In this document: one piece after another, positions 1 through 8,627 of the stretch | How the letters are laid out: each line of letters begins with the position of its first letter | Numbering within the stretch: the stretch's first letter is position 1 | From: Sphingobacteriales bacterium | GTDB lineage: Bacteria > Bacteroidota > Bacteroidia > Chitinophagales > Chitinophagaceae | DNA: 64,000 nucleotides | Assembly: GCA_012270485.1 (NCBI GenBank) | Contig: JAAXIF010000031.1 | Span: 37,269 to 101,268 of the forward strand | Direction of reading: 5' to 3' | Position numbers and translations under genes: made by a program | Notes under the pieces: model-generated | The model's database searches: none | Seen by the model: the letters and a program-made list of their open reading frames with translations, nothing else | What the model was told of the DNA's origin: nothing

Positions 1-55
1 GTGAATGGCCTTTCTTTATTCTGTGGGAGCACACGGGTTCGAACCGCGGACCCTC
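1..55. repeat. 55-bp direct repeat, copy 1 (tRNA-Val 3' end and flank)
   Basis: This stretch is identical to 160-214. It covers the T-arm and 3' acceptor strand of the tRNA-Val on the minus strand plus the sequence that follows the tRNA. It is either the remnant of a tandem tRNA duplication or an attachment-site-like duplication of a tRNA 3' end. Confidence 0.85.
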
Positions 56-95
56 CCGACTAAGGTCGGGATGCACTAAATCAACTGAGCTTAAT
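24..95 (-). pseudogene. decayed partial copy of tRNA-Val
   Basis: Read on the minus strand, the D-stem GCTC, the T-arm (GGTTCGAACC) and the 3' acceptor strand TGCTCCC match the intact tRNA-Val at 183-257. The 5' acceptor strand is missing, replaced by unrelated AT-rich sequence, and the anticodon arm is 18 nt instead of 17 with a different 7-bp stem and a 4-nt loop. It cannot fold as a normal tRNA. I read it as a degenerated duplicate; the window edge hides what lies beyond. Confidence 0.7.
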
Positions 96-140
96 AATTG
101 ATGTAGTGTTATTGTTAGTCTGAACACTCCTAAATGCATA

Positions 141-167
141 AAAAAACCATCCACATGAAGTGAATGG
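141..167 (-). terminator. terminator of tRNA-Val
   Basis: On the minus strand an 8-bp stem (CCATTCAC/GTGGATGG, one G-T pair) is followed by a run of seven T. It lies 16 nt beyond the tRNA 3' end, as expected for an intrinsic terminator. Confidence 0.7.
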
Positions 168-214
168 CCTTTCTTTATTCTGTGGGAGCACACGGGTTCG
201 AACCGCGGACCCTC
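160..214. repeat. 55-bp direct repeat, copy 2
   Basis: Second copy of the repeat at 1-55; here it overlaps the 3' half of the intact tRNA-Val gene and half of its terminator stem. Confidence 0.85.
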
Positions 215-257
215 TGCTTGTAAGGCAGATGCTCTAAACCAACTGAGCTATGCTCCC
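183..257 (-). tRNA. tRNA-Val (anticodon TAC)
   Basis: A complete cloverleaf can be drawn on the minus strand: acceptor GGGAGCA/TGCTCCC, D-stem GCTC/GAGC, anticodon stem TCTGC/GCAGA with loop CTTACAA (anticodon TAC), and a T-loop TTCGAAC. The discriminator base is A and CCA is not encoded. It reads the GTA/GTG valine codons. Confidence 0.93.
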
Positions 258-326
258 GTTTTGTTAGGAGTGCAAAAATAGGGTCTGAAACATTACTGCC
301 AAAAAAAGTTTTGAGATTTTTTAAAA

Positions 327-617
327 TTAGTTCAACTGCAAGGCGGGTAAGCGATAGTGCTGACTATCATACACAAACAATTCCTCAATCTCATAAGTCC
401 AGTATTTGTATAAGGGAGATTTCACCAATAGTTGGTCTGCAGCTTCTTTGGTCTCTGTATTCAAGGTAATCCAGCAGGTCTGACTTTCCATACTCACGGC
501 ATAGCTGTCGATGATTCCTTTATTTAGTAAGAAATTCACATAAGTACGATGGGGTGGAACCAGCGACATAAAATCATCATCCATCTGAAACTTAATGATC
601 GCCTGAAACTTTTTCAT
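327..617 (-). CDS. YciI-like / muconolactone-isomerase-like small protein
   Basis: A 96-residue protein starting MKKFQAIIKF. Its size and ferredoxin-like pattern (beta strand, MDDDFMSLVPPHRTYVNFLL helix, second strand with MESQTCWITLN, second helix KEAADQLLVKSP) fit the YCII-related or muconolactone-isomerase-like dimeric alpha/beta-barrel proteins. No catalytic residue can be assigned. It is transcribed away from the DUF486 gene at 749. The ORF is clean, but the function is a guess at fold level only. Confidence 0.6.
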   Translation of the reverse strand: MKKFQAIIKFQMDDDFMSLVPPHRTYVNFLLNKGIIDSYAVSMESQTCWITLNTETKEAADQLLVKSPLYKYWTYEIEELFVYDSQHYRLPALQLN

Positions 618-748
618 ACTTGCCTGTTTTATTGGATATACGAGTACAATATCCGTGCTGATTTTATTTCAGTGGCAATCTGACAACTCCGATTTTGTTT
701 TACTGCTGATATTGCAGTTATTTACTGCCACATTCAAAATGAACCTAT

Positions 749-1081
749 ATGATCAAAACCATTCTTTTGTTATTGGTCTCTAATGTCTTTATGACTTTTG
801 CCTGGTATGGGCACCTGAAACAACAAGGAATGCCATTATGGAAAGCCATTGCCATCAGTTGGGGTATCGCTTTTTTTGAATACTGTTTAATGGTACCTGC
901 CAATCGTGCAGGATATGCCAACGGATTCTCGGGCTTTCAATTAAAGATTACTCAGGAAATCATAACGCTGCTTGTGTTTACCATATTTGCAGTCTTTTAT
1001 CTAAAAGAACCTTTTCAAACCAAATACCTGATCAGTTCCTTGTTCATTCTTGGGGCTGTGTATTTTGCTTTTAAAAAATAA
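749..1081 (+). CDS. DUF486 family small membrane protein
   Basis: A 110-residue protein with four predicted membrane segments, at about residues 2-20, 30-48, 68-85 and 90-107. The order of segments and the motifs WYGHLKQQ, FFEYCLMVPANRAGY and QLKITQEIITL are those of the DUF486 family, which resembles half of a drug/metabolite transporter. Full length for the family. It is monocistronic, with a terminator directly after its stop codon. Substrate unknown. Confidence 0.85.
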   Translation: MIKTILLLLVSNVFMTFAWYGHLKQQGMPLWKAIAISWGIAFFEYCLMVPANRAGYANGFSGFQLKITQEIITLLVFTIFAVFYLKEPFQTKYLISSLFILGAVYFAFKK

Positions 1082-1109
1082 GGAGTACTGAACTAGACAG
1101 TACTCCTTT
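1082..1109 (+). terminator. intrinsic terminator after DUF486 gene
   Basis: Perfect 9-bp stem GGAGTACTG/CAGTACTCC with a 7-nt loop directly after the TAA, followed by a short TTTCC. The T run is weak. Confidence 0.6.
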
Positions 1110-1153
1110 CCGATATCCCAAAAAAACAACAATGAATCTTCAATGCTTTCAGC

Positions 1154-1534
1154 TTACCCAATTTTACGTTTCAACATTCTTCTTTGACCGGGGTGTAAAC
1201 TATCTGATCTATGCTTGGCTCGTTCTTTAATTTGTGCTTTTTGTTCCGGGGTTAATTCATCATAGCGCTTACGTATATTTTCACGCATTGCTTTTTTCTG
1301 TTCAGGCGAAAGACTATCATAACGGGCTCTCATGGCTTCTTTCCGCTCAGGTGACAGTTCATGTCGTCCCTGTTTTCTTCTTTCGTATAACCTTGCTTTT
1401 TGTTCAGGCGTTAGACTATCCGTACGCTGACGAATTCTTTCTTTAACTTCTTCTTTGGTTTGTGCTGTAGCGGTATTGGTTTGAATGGCGATGCAAAACA
1501 ATGCTGCCATACAAATGAGAAAGGTCTTTTTCAT
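1154..1534 (-). CDS. small secreted charged repeat protein
   Basis: The start is set at MKKTFLIC (ATG at 1534), because that puts a normal signal peptide (MKKTFLICMAALFCIAIQ...ATAQ) at the N-terminus; the longer ORF only adds eight residues. The mature protein is made of about five imperfect units of roughly 18 residues carrying the core S/L-T/S-P-E-Q/R-K (SLTPEQKARL, ELSPERKEAM, SLSPEQKKAM, ELTPEQKAQI, SLHPGQRRML). It is very rich in Lys, Arg and Glu and probably helical. Envelope proteins with LTPEQ-type repeats (Spy/CpxP-like) carry a similar motif, but I do not assign it to that family. Confidence 0.75.
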   Translation of the reverse strand: MKKTFLICMAALFCIAIQTNTATAQTKEEVKERIRQRTDSLTPEQKARLYERRKQGRHELSPERKEAMRARYDSLSPEQKKAMRENIRKRYDELTPEQKAQIKERAKHRSDSLHPGQRRMLKRKIG

Positions 1535-1590
1535 GTCTTTATGTTTTTGATAAGACATGAACGATGGAGACGGGTTTAATGCAATCGCAA

Positions 1591-1800
1591 TTATTTCAGG
1601 CTTTTAACTTTTTCTATGATGGCAGTACCAAAAATGCAAAGCCCACTGTTAAAAACTATGAGCGCAGCAGTGCCATACCAAAACCAGTTACCACCATTGG
1701 CTTTCACGGACCCTGCATCGATGGCCATCGATAATCCGGCGCCCACTAATACCAATCCGATAGGTGCTAGGAATAACCATTTCTTTTTGTGTGTATTCAT
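1591..1800 (-). CDS. small two-helix membrane protein
   Basis: A 69-residue protein with two predicted membrane helices (about residues 8-26 and 39-60), an N-terminal KKK stretch and a lysine-rich end (EKVKSLK). It starts 4 nt downstream of the stop of the Ycf48-like gene, so the two are likely co-transcribed. I do not recognise a family. The antisense ORF at 1616-1813 is treated as a shadow. Confidence 0.65.
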   Translation of the reverse strand: MNTHKKKWLFLAPIGLVLVGAGLSMAIDAGSVKANGGNWFWYGTAALIVFNSGLCIFGTAIIEKVKSLK

Positions 1801-1804
1801 ATCA

Positions 1805-2854
1805 TTAAGGTAAGATCAATCGTGCAATTCTACCATTTCCTCCGGCAAGAAAAATGGCTTTACCGGTTCTTGCTTTTTGTACCACATGAAAACTTTCTTT
1901 CGAAATCAATGTCCAGGTTCGTCCGCCATCACTTGAAATATCAATCCCGGATATTCCACAAGTGACCAGTTCTTTTTCATTGAGATAAATAACACAAGAA
2001 CGATAGCCATGAGGAGGAACTGATGGCTTGGAAAAGACAGGTTTCCCTTTTTTGAAGTTTACCAACACACAGTTATCCGAAGCAATGGTATCTTTTGCAA
2101 AATCGCCACCCACAATCACGGCTGATTTTGTTGCACTCCAATAATCGATGGAGTTAGCACCTGTTGATGTGCCACCTTGCATCATAGGAAGAGAATCGTT
2201 GAATGTATTCCGATACAGGTCCTTCAATCTTGCTTTGCTACCTCCTGTAACCAAAAGCGTATTCGTGCCGAAATCTTTTTCGTTGATCAATTTTACATTC
2301 GTTCCACTGGATGCAAACATTGCTTCGGTATCAGCTACTATGCGTACATCTTTTTGACGATTGGAAGCGGGCATTTGTTCCCAAAGATCACCACCATTCC
2401 ATGATATAGCAGCAAATAATTTTCCATGAATCGGATCACCAACAACGATCATTTTTTTATTGTCTGCGTATAGATCCATCGCGTCCAAAAACATTCCTTT
2501 GGTGGTATCCTCGAATACTTTTCTCCAGTTTTTACCGCCATCGGTTGTTTTCAAAATAACAGCCGGCTCTGCGATTGCCATGATTACAGCAGTATCTGCA
2601 TTAAAAGCTTCGATATCACGGAAATCCCTTTTCTCATAACCGGGAACAGGAATCCAGTGTATCGTTTTGCCTCCATCGGTAGATCTTACAACAGCCCCAT
2701 TACTACCACTCGCCCAAAATACCTCGTCATTCACTACACTTAACCCCCTAAAACTTACCTTTTTACCCGATTCCAATACCTGAACTTGTTGTGCCTTACC
2801 CAAATGGACGCAAAAAAGGAAGAAGCCACCAACAATTATTTTATAAAACCGCAT
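1805..2854 (-). CDS. secreted Ycf48-like beta-propeller (BNR repeat) protein
   Basis: A 349-residue protein with a signal peptide (MRFYKIIVGGFFLFCVHLGKAQ). It carries repeated SxDGGxTW-type Asp-box motifs (STDGGKTIHW, TTDGGKNWRK, SWNGGDLWEQ, SSDGGRTWTL) typical of the photosystem-II-assembly-factor Ycf48-like and sialidase-type propellers that Bacteroidota export. The role is probably structural or binding; no catalytic residues are visible. It is first in a likely two-gene unit with the small membrane protein at 1591-1800. Confidence 0.82.
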   Translation of the reverse strand: MRFYKIIVGGFFLFCVHLGKAQQVQVLESGKKVSFRGLSVVNDEVFWASGSNGAVVRSTDGGKTIHWIPVPGYEKRDFRDIEAFNADTAVIMAIAEPAVILKTTDGGKNWRKVFEDTTKGMFLDAMDLYADNKKMIVVGDPIHGKLFAAISWNGGDLWEQMPASNRQKDVRIVADTEAMFASSGTNVKLINEKDFGTNTLLVTGGSKARLKDLYRNTFNDSLPMMQGGTSTGANSIDYWSATKSAVIVGGDFAKDTIASDNCVLVNFKKGKPVFSKPSVPPHGYRSCVIYLNEKELVTCGISGIDISSDGGRTWTLISKESFHVVQKARTGKAIFLAGGNGRIARLILP

Positions 2855-2891
2855 AGCTGCTACATTTTTGTAGTCTGAAGATAACGGAAAT

Positions 2892-2937
2892 AAGAAACAG
2901 GGAACAAGAAACAGGGAACAAGAAAGAAATCAAGAAA
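2892..2937. repeat. heptad array, AAGAAAC/AGGGAAC words
   Basis: Two exact copies of a 14-bp unit built from the heptads AAGAAAC and AGGGAAC, followed by degenerate AAGAAAG units. It lies between the divergent Ycf48-like and tcdA genes. A small hairpin CCGAAGG/CCTTCGG follows at 2941-2957. Related words occur at 42868-43056. Confidence 0.8.
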
Positions 2938-2976
2938 TCCCCGAAGGGGTCCTTCGGACAAAAAATCAAAGATCAC

Positions 2977-3717
2977 ATGATACCATATTGGATGAGTCGG
3001 ACGCAACTTTTATTGGGTGATGAACCGATTGAAAGATTAATGACGAAAAATGTACTGGTGGTTGGACTAGGTGGTGTGGGTGGTATTTGCGCAGAAATGA
3101 TTGCTCGTGCCGGGGTGGGTAAGATGACGATCGTTGATGCGGATACAGTGGATTTGAGTAATTGTAACCGTCAGATGCCGGCTTTACACTCCAAGGCAGG
3201 AAAATTGAAAGCAGAAGTAATGGCAGATCGATTGAAAGATATCAATCCTGATCTTGATCTCACTGTCTTAACTGAATTTATTCGTGACGAACGCACCAAT
3301 GAAATTTTAGATCAAGGCAAATTTGATTATGCGGTAGATTGTATTGATACACTTTCTCCCAAAGTATATTTCATCAAAGCTTGTATTGATCGCGGTATTC
3401 CGATTGTTACTTCTTTAGGCGCAGGTGGCAAAGTAGATCCCTCGCAAGTGATGGTGACAGATATTTCAAAAACACATCAATGTAACCTCGCAAAATATGT
3501 TCGTAAAAAACTACATGGATTCGGTATCTACAAAGGATTAAAAGTGGTATTCAGTCCCGAAAGAGCTGACCAGAGTAGAATCATCGAAACAGAAAAAGCC
3601 TACCCCAAAAAATCCATCATCGGCACCATCAGTTATATGCCGGCTATCTTTGGTTGTGTTGCTGCCAGTGTGGTGATTAGAGACCTGTACGGTGTGTCGG
3701 ATGGGAATAGCGAATAG
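2977..3717 (+). CDS. tcdA: tRNA threonylcarbamoyladenosine dehydratase TcdA
   Basis: A 246-residue E1-like (ThiF/MoeB-type) enzyme that converts t6A37 in ANN-decoding tRNAs to its cyclic form with ATP. The nucleotide-binding loop is VLVVGLGGVGGICAEM (about residues 26-41), followed by the Asp of TIVDADTVDLSNCNRQ and the YAVDCIDTLSPK segment. The GAGGK and GTISYMPAIFG segments are characteristic of TcdA/YgdL and distinguish it from ThiF and MoeB. The length is normal. It is monocistronic and ends facing the namZ gene across a heptad-repeat element. Confidence 0.9.
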   Translation: MIPYWMSRTQLLLGDEPIERLMTKNVLVVGLGGVGGICAEMIARAGVGKMTIVDADTVDLSNCNRQMPALHSKAGKLKAEVMADRLKDINPDLDLTVLTEFIRDERTNEILDQGKFDYAVDCIDTLSPKVYFIKACIDRGIPIVTSLGAGGKVDPSQVMVTDISKTHQCNLAKYVRKKLHGFGIYKGLKVVFSPERADQSRIIETEKAYPKKSIIGTISYMPAIFGCVAASVVIRDLYGVSDGNSE

Positions 3718-3873
3718 GTGATGGTAGATGGCAGATCTCAGATGTATGATTTCGGATGTCTGATTTCTGATTTGGGATGGACCTTTTTTTCTATTAATCC
3801 TGACATAAAAGACCTAATACCATAAATCTTACATCTGCTATCTGATATCCGACATCAGACATCAGACATCAGT
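3718..3873. repeat. inverted heptad arrays, GATGTCT/CAGACAT words
   Basis: The left arm (3718-3776) reads as imperfect 7-bp units such as GTAGATG, GCAGATC, TCAGATG and TCTGATT. The right arm (about 3825-3873) holds the reverse complement family (CATCTGC, TATCTGA, CATCAGA repeated). The arms lie between convergent tcdA and namZ. The TGA stop codon of namZ falls inside the right arm. Confidence 0.85.
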
Positions 3874-5035
3874 AAATGATCGCTGCTCGCACCATTTCTT
3901 TCCAGGCTCTTGTATTCGTGTGCTTGGTGATAGCGGTGATGAAAGCGGGGAAAGGGAGATCGAATAGTTGCTGACTATTTGTGATGCCGGTTAATTTATC
4001 TAAATGATTTTTCCCGCTTGGGTTAACACTGGTTGGATAAATATCCCATTCAAATTGATCAGGATGTAGAGTTTTAATGAGTTTGATAGCGATCATCCCG
4101 GTTATTACCGATTGAAAACTGATGTTGTCATGTACTTTTAATTGAACTGCCTCACAAAGCATCCCTTTGAATTTACTATGCTCGGGTGTGAATGTAATGG
4201 CTTGCGCGCTGCATTCTCCTCCGGAAATATCATTCAGCATACTCGCTACTCGTTCAGCATGTAACCAGGGTGCTCCAATAGCGGTAAAACTATAAGGAGT
4301 GCCCCTTCCTTCAGAAAGATTTGTAGCTTCTAACAAACAAAGACCCGGATATAACAACATTGCATCAAATGATTGTATAGCTGGCGATGTAGCTACGAAT
4401 GGAAGTTTCCATTCCGGTTGAAACTGTTCTCTATTCCAACCTTTACAACGTATGATCTCAAGGGTAGCTCCAATTTCTTTTACTGTATTAAAATATATCG
4501 CCAACTCACCCAATGTTAAGCTATGCCTGATAGGCATTTCCCATCTCCCAATAAAAGAACCATTGACTTCATCTAAAAACGGACCTTCCGCCAATTCCAG
4601 TATTCCGGAAATAGGATTGGGGCGATCTAAGATGATCAATGTTTTTTGAGATTTTGCAGCGGCTTCCATTACATGCGTAAGTGTCCACAGATATGTGTAA
4701 AAGCGACTTCCTAAATCGGGTACATCAAACAGTAAAATATCTATCTTGTCTAAATGAACTGCCTCCGGCGCCAATCTTTCACCATACAAGCTGATCACAG
4801 GTAAACCGGTAAGGATATCTGTTCCATCGCTCATGGCATGTCCATCAGCACCTTTCACATCCAAACCATGTTCAGGTGAAAACAACATCGTAATATGAAA
4901 GCCATTTTCCAATAAAGCCTTTCTGGAAGCAATTCCATCATGTGTTCGAGCCGCTTCATTAGTGATCATGCCAATGCGCGATTGTTTCCAAGAAGGGTTT
5001 AGTTGAAGCAGATGATCGATTCCGAATTGTAGCAT
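3869..5035 (-). CDS. namZ: exo-beta-N-acetylmuramidase NamZ (DUF1343)
   Basis: Start taken as ATG at 5035 (MLQFGIDHLLQ), where DUF1343 homology begins; the product is 388 residues. The family, shown in other bacteria to release terminal MurNAc from peptidoglycan fragments (NamZ, GH171), is recognised from RIGMITNEAARTHDG, SPEHGLDVKGADG, DILLFDVPDLGSRFYTY, ILDRPNPI and EGRGTPYSFTAIGAPW. It would serve cell-wall recycling. Oddity: the frame stays open 29 codons upstream, and those codons are translated heptad repeat that happens to give a hydrophobic stretch (SSFLIFYFLLLNS). From 5035 it has no signal peptide; from 5122 it would have something similar to one. Confidence 0.85.
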   Translation of the reverse strand: MLQFGIDHLLQLNPSWKQSRIGMITNEAARTHDGIASRKALLENGFHITMLFSPEHGLDVKGADGHAMSDGTDILTGLPVISLYGERLAPEAVHLDKIDILLFDVPDLGSRFYTYLWTLTHVMEAAAKSQKTLIILDRPNPISGILELAEGPFLDEVNGSFIGRWEMPIRHSLTLGELAIYFNTVKEIGATLEIIRCKGWNREQFQPEWKLPFVATSPAIQSFDAMLLYPGLCLLEATNLSEGRGTPYSFTAIGAPWLHAERVASMLNDISGGECSAQAITFTPEHSKFKGMLCEAVQLKVHDNISFQSVITGMIAIKLIKTLHPDQFEWDIYPTSVNPSGKNHLDKLTGITNSQQLFDLPFPAFITAITKHTNTRAWKEMVRAAIIY

Positions 5036-5042
5036 AGGAGAA

Positions 5043-5143
5043 TTCAAAAGTAAAAAGTAAAAAATCAAAAATGAAGAAGTGGAGTGAAAGGTGAAAAGTG
5101 AAATATTCTTTTGACTTTTCACTTTGGACTTTTGACTTCTCTC
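5043..5143. repeat. inverted heptad arrays, AAAAGTG/AAAAGTC words
   Basis: The right arm (5108-5143, read on the minus strand) is AAGTCAA, AAGTCCA, AAGTGAA, AAGTCAA with a strict 7-bp period. The left arm carries the inverted set (AAAAGTG-like words). The last codons and TGA stop of the YkgJ-type gene (VKSPK) are made of these words, and the array continues into the upstream open frame of namZ. Confidence 0.85.
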
Positions 5144-5721
5144 ACAAACCCCATCTCATTCTTCATCTCTTCCACAATATTAAAAATGATCGGACAGCGT
5201 CCGTAGTGCATGAGGGTGGTGAACAGTCTTTTGGAAAATCCCGGTAAATGCATGGCGGGGAACTCACGACAGCCTTCAAAGCGGTGTTCATAGACATTAC
5301 AGCGATTGGCTTCGAGAAAAGTACAGGGAATGGCATTCATTAACATCATGCCGTTATTCCCTTTCTCAAGATAAGTTTCATCAAAAGAAGCTCTGGAAAC
5401 TTCCAAATGTGCAGAAAGTGTATCTGCTTCTGATTCAGAAACATTGATCATTAGACTCTTGCAACAATTGCCGCAAACAGTACAATCTATTTGCTTTTCT
5501 ATAGAACGATTGAGTCGATTTGCTACCGCATCCATTTGTTCCGGTATGTTCGATTTTACCTGACGGGCAAATCGATCATTCTCCTCGAGTCGCTCAGCGG
5601 CAAGAATAGCGATCTGTTCCAGATCCCGGATGGGTTGTTTTTGAAGGAAATTGATGCGATAAAGGTAGGTAGAAGGGGCTGAAAATGGTAAAATCAACAT
5701 TTTTTTGTGTTTTATCCACAT
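5119..5721 (-). CDS. YkgJ-family cysteine-cluster protein (putative metal chelator)
   Basis: A 200-residue protein with the CxxCxxCC signature (CTVCGNCCKS, about residues 80-89) and further cysteines at CTFLEANRCNVYEHRFEGC, the pattern of the YkgJ/UPF0153 zinc- or iron-chelating domain. A mainly helical N-terminal region precedes the domain. The start could be ATG 5721 or ATG 5700 (MLILPF); the sequence does not decide. The final codons (VKSPK) come from the heptad array that follows. The biochemical role of the family is not settled. Confidence 0.8.
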   Translation of the reverse strand: MWIKHKKMLILPFSAPSTYLYRINFLQKQPIRDLEQIAILAAERLEENDRFARQVKSNIPEQMDAVANRLNRSIEKQIDCTVCGNCCKSLMINVSESEADTLSAHLEVSRASFDETYLEKGNNGMMLMNAIPCTFLEANRCNVYEHRFEGCREFPAMHLPGFSKRLFTTLMHYGRCPIIFNIVEEMKNEMGFVREVKSPK

Positions 5722-5748
5722 GAAAACGGCATTTGTAGAAAAGAAAAA

Positions 5749-5778
5749 TTGTGTCGGGTGTACAGGTGGTTAGATTTG
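5749..5778 (+). promoter_or_regulatory. promoter of parE (Bacteroidota type)
   Basis: Perfect -7 element TAGATTTG at 5771-5778 with TTG at 5749-5751, spaced 19 nt, matching the TTTG-N19-21-TAnnTTTG consensus except for one base. The predicted start of transcription is about 45 nt before the parE ATG. Confidence 0.6.
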
Positions 5779-5830
5779 CGGGTTGGAGAGCAGAAAAAAG
5801 GTGAAGGAGTTTCTATAAAAATGAAGACTT

Positions 5831-7720
5831 ATGGCAGAACAGAAAAATTTGAATGAATACAATGAAGAATCGATACGGTCTTTAGACTGGCGTGAGCATA
5901 TTCGACTCAGACCGGGGATGTATATCGGTAAACTGGGCGATGGTTCCGCTACAGACGATGGTATCTATGTATTGATTAAAGAAGTGATCGACAACTGTAT
6001 CGATGAACATACCATGGGATTTGGGAAACAAGTGGAGATTACCATCGAAGGTAAACAGGTAAACATCCGCGATTATGGTCGAGGTATTCCGTTGGGTAAA
6101 GTAGTGGATGTGGTGAGTAAGATCAATACAGGTGCTAAATACGATAGTAAAGCCTTTCAAAAAAGTGTAGGTCTGAATGGAGTAGGTACCAAAGCGGTAA
6201 ATGCATTGAGTCAGTATTTCAAAGTCACTTCTCACCGTGATGGGAAAGAAAAAACAGCTGAATTTGAAAGAGGTGTATTGGTAAAAGATTACAAGGAACA
6301 AAAAACAAGTGAGCCCAATGGAACGCTTGTATCTTTTATTCCCGATGAAACAGTCTTTCGCAATTTTCATTTTATTCATGAATACCTCGATAGCCAACTA
6401 TGGAATTATTGCTATCTGAATGCGGGACTATCTATTCATTTTAATGGAAAAAAGTATGTGAGTAAAAACGGATTGCTGGATCTGTTGGAAAGAAAAACCA
6501 ATGCAGACGAACTCCGTTATCCCATCATTCATTTGAAAGGCGATGATATTGAAGTGGCCATTTCTCACAATAATGATTACGGGGAAGATATTTTCTCCTT
6601 TGTGAATGGACAGTATACCACACAAGGTGGAACCCATCAACAGGCATTTAGAGAGGCCTATATTAAAGTAATCCGTGATTTTTATAAGAAAGATTATGAT
6701 GCTTCTGATATTCGTGGTAGTATCGTAGCCGCCATTTCTGTACGTGTACAAGAGCCGGTATTTGAAAGTCAGACCAAAACCAAATTGGGCTCTCAGAATG
6801 TTTCTGAAGGTGGTCCGTCCATGAAAAAATTTGTGGAAGAATTTTTGGCGAAAGAATTGGATAACTATCTCCACAGAAATCCAACCGTAGCGGAAGCCCT
6901 TCGTAAACGTATTGAACAAAGTGAACGAGAAAGAAAGGAACTGGCTGGAATTAAAAAATTAGCCAATGAAAGAGCGAAGAAAGCCAATCTGCATAATAAA
7001 AAGCTAAGAGATTGCAGGGTGCATTTGAATGATGATTTACCTGCTAAGAATAAAGAAGAGTTCATCGCCTTGCAAAAGAATTCAACCATTTTTATTACCG
7101 AAGGGGATAGTGCCAGTGGAAGTATTACAAAATCTAGAAGTGTAGATACACAAGCAGTGTTTAGTTTACGTGGTAAGCCATTGAACGCTTTCGGACTTAC
7201 GAAAAAAGTGGTGTATGAAAATGAAGAATTCAATTTATTGCAACATGCACTGAATATTGAAGATGGAATGGAAGGATTGCGTTACAATAATATTGTCATT
7301 GCAACGGATGCAGACGTGGATGGAATGCATATCCGTTTGCTGATGATGACTTTCTTCCTTCAGTTCTTTCCTGATCTTGTTAAACGTGGACATGTATACA
7401 TTTTGGAAACACCTTTGTTCCGTGTGAGAAATAAACAGGAAACCATTTATTGTTACGATGAATCAGAAAAACAGGCTGCTATTCAAAAACTAGGAGGTAA
7501 GCCGGAGATTACACGATTCAAAGGGTTAGGAGAGATTTCTCCGGAAGAATTCGGAAGATTCATTGGCGCAGAAATGCGTGTTCAGCCGGTGATATTGGAA
7601 CAAGGCGATCATATTCAACAATTATTGGAATATTACATGGGTAAGAATACCATGGAAAGACAGGATTTTATTATCAACAACCTAAAAGTAGAATTGGATC
7701 TGGAGGTAGCAGCCAACTGA
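5831..7720 (+). CDS. parE: DNA topoisomerase IV subunit B
   Basis: The ATPase subunit of a type IIA topoisomerase, 629 residues. The GHKL ATPase domain is visible ([44 protein letters not shown]), followed by the transducer ([14 protein letters not shown]) and the TOPRIM domain with [11 protein letters not shown] (about residue 420) and [12 protein letters not shown], which bind Mg. The short, GyrB-tail-free C-terminus and the nearby parC gene argue for ParE rather than GyrB. Two small genes (DUF1835 and cupin) separate it from parC on the same strand, so the four may form one operon that unlinks daughter chromosomes. Confidence 0.93.
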   Translation: MAEQKNLNEYNEESIRSLDWREHIRLRPGMYIGKLGDGSATDDGIYVLIKEVIDNCIDEHTMGFGKQVEITIEGKQVNIRDYGRGIPLGKVVDVVSKINTGAKYDSKAFQKSVGLNGVGTKAVNALSQYFKVTSHRDGKEKTAEFERGVLVKDYKEQKTSEPNGTLVSFIPDETVFRNFHFIHEYLDSQLWNYCYLNAGLSIHFNGKKYVSKNGLLDLLERKTNADELRYPIIHLKGDDIEVAISHNNDYGEDIFSFVNGQYTTQGGTHQQAFREAYIKVIRDFYKKDYDASDIRGSIVAAISVRVQEPVFESQTKTKLGSQNVSEGGPSMKKFVEEFLAKELDNYLHRNPTVAEALRKRIEQSERERKELAGIKKLANERAKKANLHNKKLRDCRVHLNDDLPAKNKEEFIALQKNSTIFITEGDSASGSITKSRSVDTQAVFSLRGKPLNAFGLTKKVVYENEEFNLLQHALNIEDGMEGLRYNNIVIATDADVDGMHIRLLMMTFFLQFFPDLVKRGHVYILETPLFRVRNKQETIYCYDESEKQAAIQKLGGKPEITRFKGLGEISPEEFGRFIGAEMRVQPVILEQGDHIQQLLEYYMGKNTMERQDFIINNLKVELDLEVAAN

Positions 7721-7742
7721 TCAAAGTATTAAATAGCGTAAG

Positions 7743-8585
7743 ATGATTCATATTGTTTTCGAAACTGCGAACATAGCAGTATTACAACAAGCCATAGAAT
7801 TGGATGAAACCATTCAAGGAACCATTCTTGAAATTAAAGATGATTATGCGGTAGGTCCGTTAGGTGATATTTATGCAACCGAAGGTTACCAACTACGTCG
7901 CGATTGGTGGAAAAGTTTGCTCGAATTTTCTCCTTATACCGAACAACTAGATTTGGTAGATGATAAATTAACTGTACATCATTTATTGAAACAGTTGGAT
8001 GAAGAACCTGATACAGAAGTTTGGATATGGATGGCTCAAAATGCTCATGATGTTTGTGGGTATTATTGGTTGATGAGTCAGTTGAAAGACTATCAAGGAA
8101 GGGTACAGGTTTTATACCTCAATAATCTTCCCTTTATCAATGAAAAGGGACAAATATTTTATCCATCCTATCTGCATGAAATTCAACCGAAGGAATTCTT
8201 GAAAGCCAAAAAATTGTCCAGACCTATTACGCTCAGTGAGTTTGAAGTAGATCCGGATGAATGGAAAAAACATTGTCAGGAATCAGCCATGGTGCGTTTT
8301 TTAGAAGGCGGTAAAAAGATCATTGGTAAAGAAGTAAATTTTTTTGATAAGGATATTCTTACACATATCAACTCAGAGCCGCAAAAACTGAGTAAGATAT
8401 TAACGAATACTTTGAGTAAGATGAAAGTGAAGACAGGGGATGTTTTTTTGGTATGGCGTATTAGGGAACTGATTCAGGAAGGAAAATTAGAAGCTATTGG
8501 TGACTGGAATAAATCTTGGAAAGACATTAGTGTGAAGATACAAGGGGGCAAGAGTCAGGACACAAGTGTAGAAGTAGCGGAATAA
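7743..8585 (+). CDS. DUF1835 domain-containing protein
   Basis: A 280-residue protein. The first half (MIHIVFETANIAVLQQAIEL, DDYAVGPLGDIYATEGYQLRRDWW, VWIWMAQNAHDVCGYYWLMSQL) has the motifs of DUF1835. The second half (residues about 165-270, with GDVFLVWRIRELIQEGKLEAIGDW) looks like the DUF3658 segment that usually follows it. Function unknown. It sits 22 nt after parE and is probably co-transcribed; this link between DUF1835 and parE is conserved in my recollection of Bacteroidota genomes, but I cannot check it here. Confidence 0.8.
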   Translation: MIHIVFETANIAVLQQAIELDETIQGTILEIKDDYAVGPLGDIYATEGYQLRRDWWKSLLEFSPYTEQLDLVDDKLTVHHLLKQLDEEPDTEVWIWMAQNAHDVCGYYWLMSQLKDYQGRVQVLYLNNLPFINEKGQIFYPSYLHEIQPKEFLKAKKLSRPITLSEFEVDPDEWKKHCQESAMVRFLEGGKKIIGKEVNFFDKDILTHINSEPQKLSKILTNTLSKMKVKTGDVFLVWRIRELIQEGKLEAIGDWNKSWKDISVKIQGGKSQDTSVEVAE

Positions 8586-8627
8586 AAATACAGTAGGAAA
8601 TATCAGATTTAAAATCAAACGGCACAC

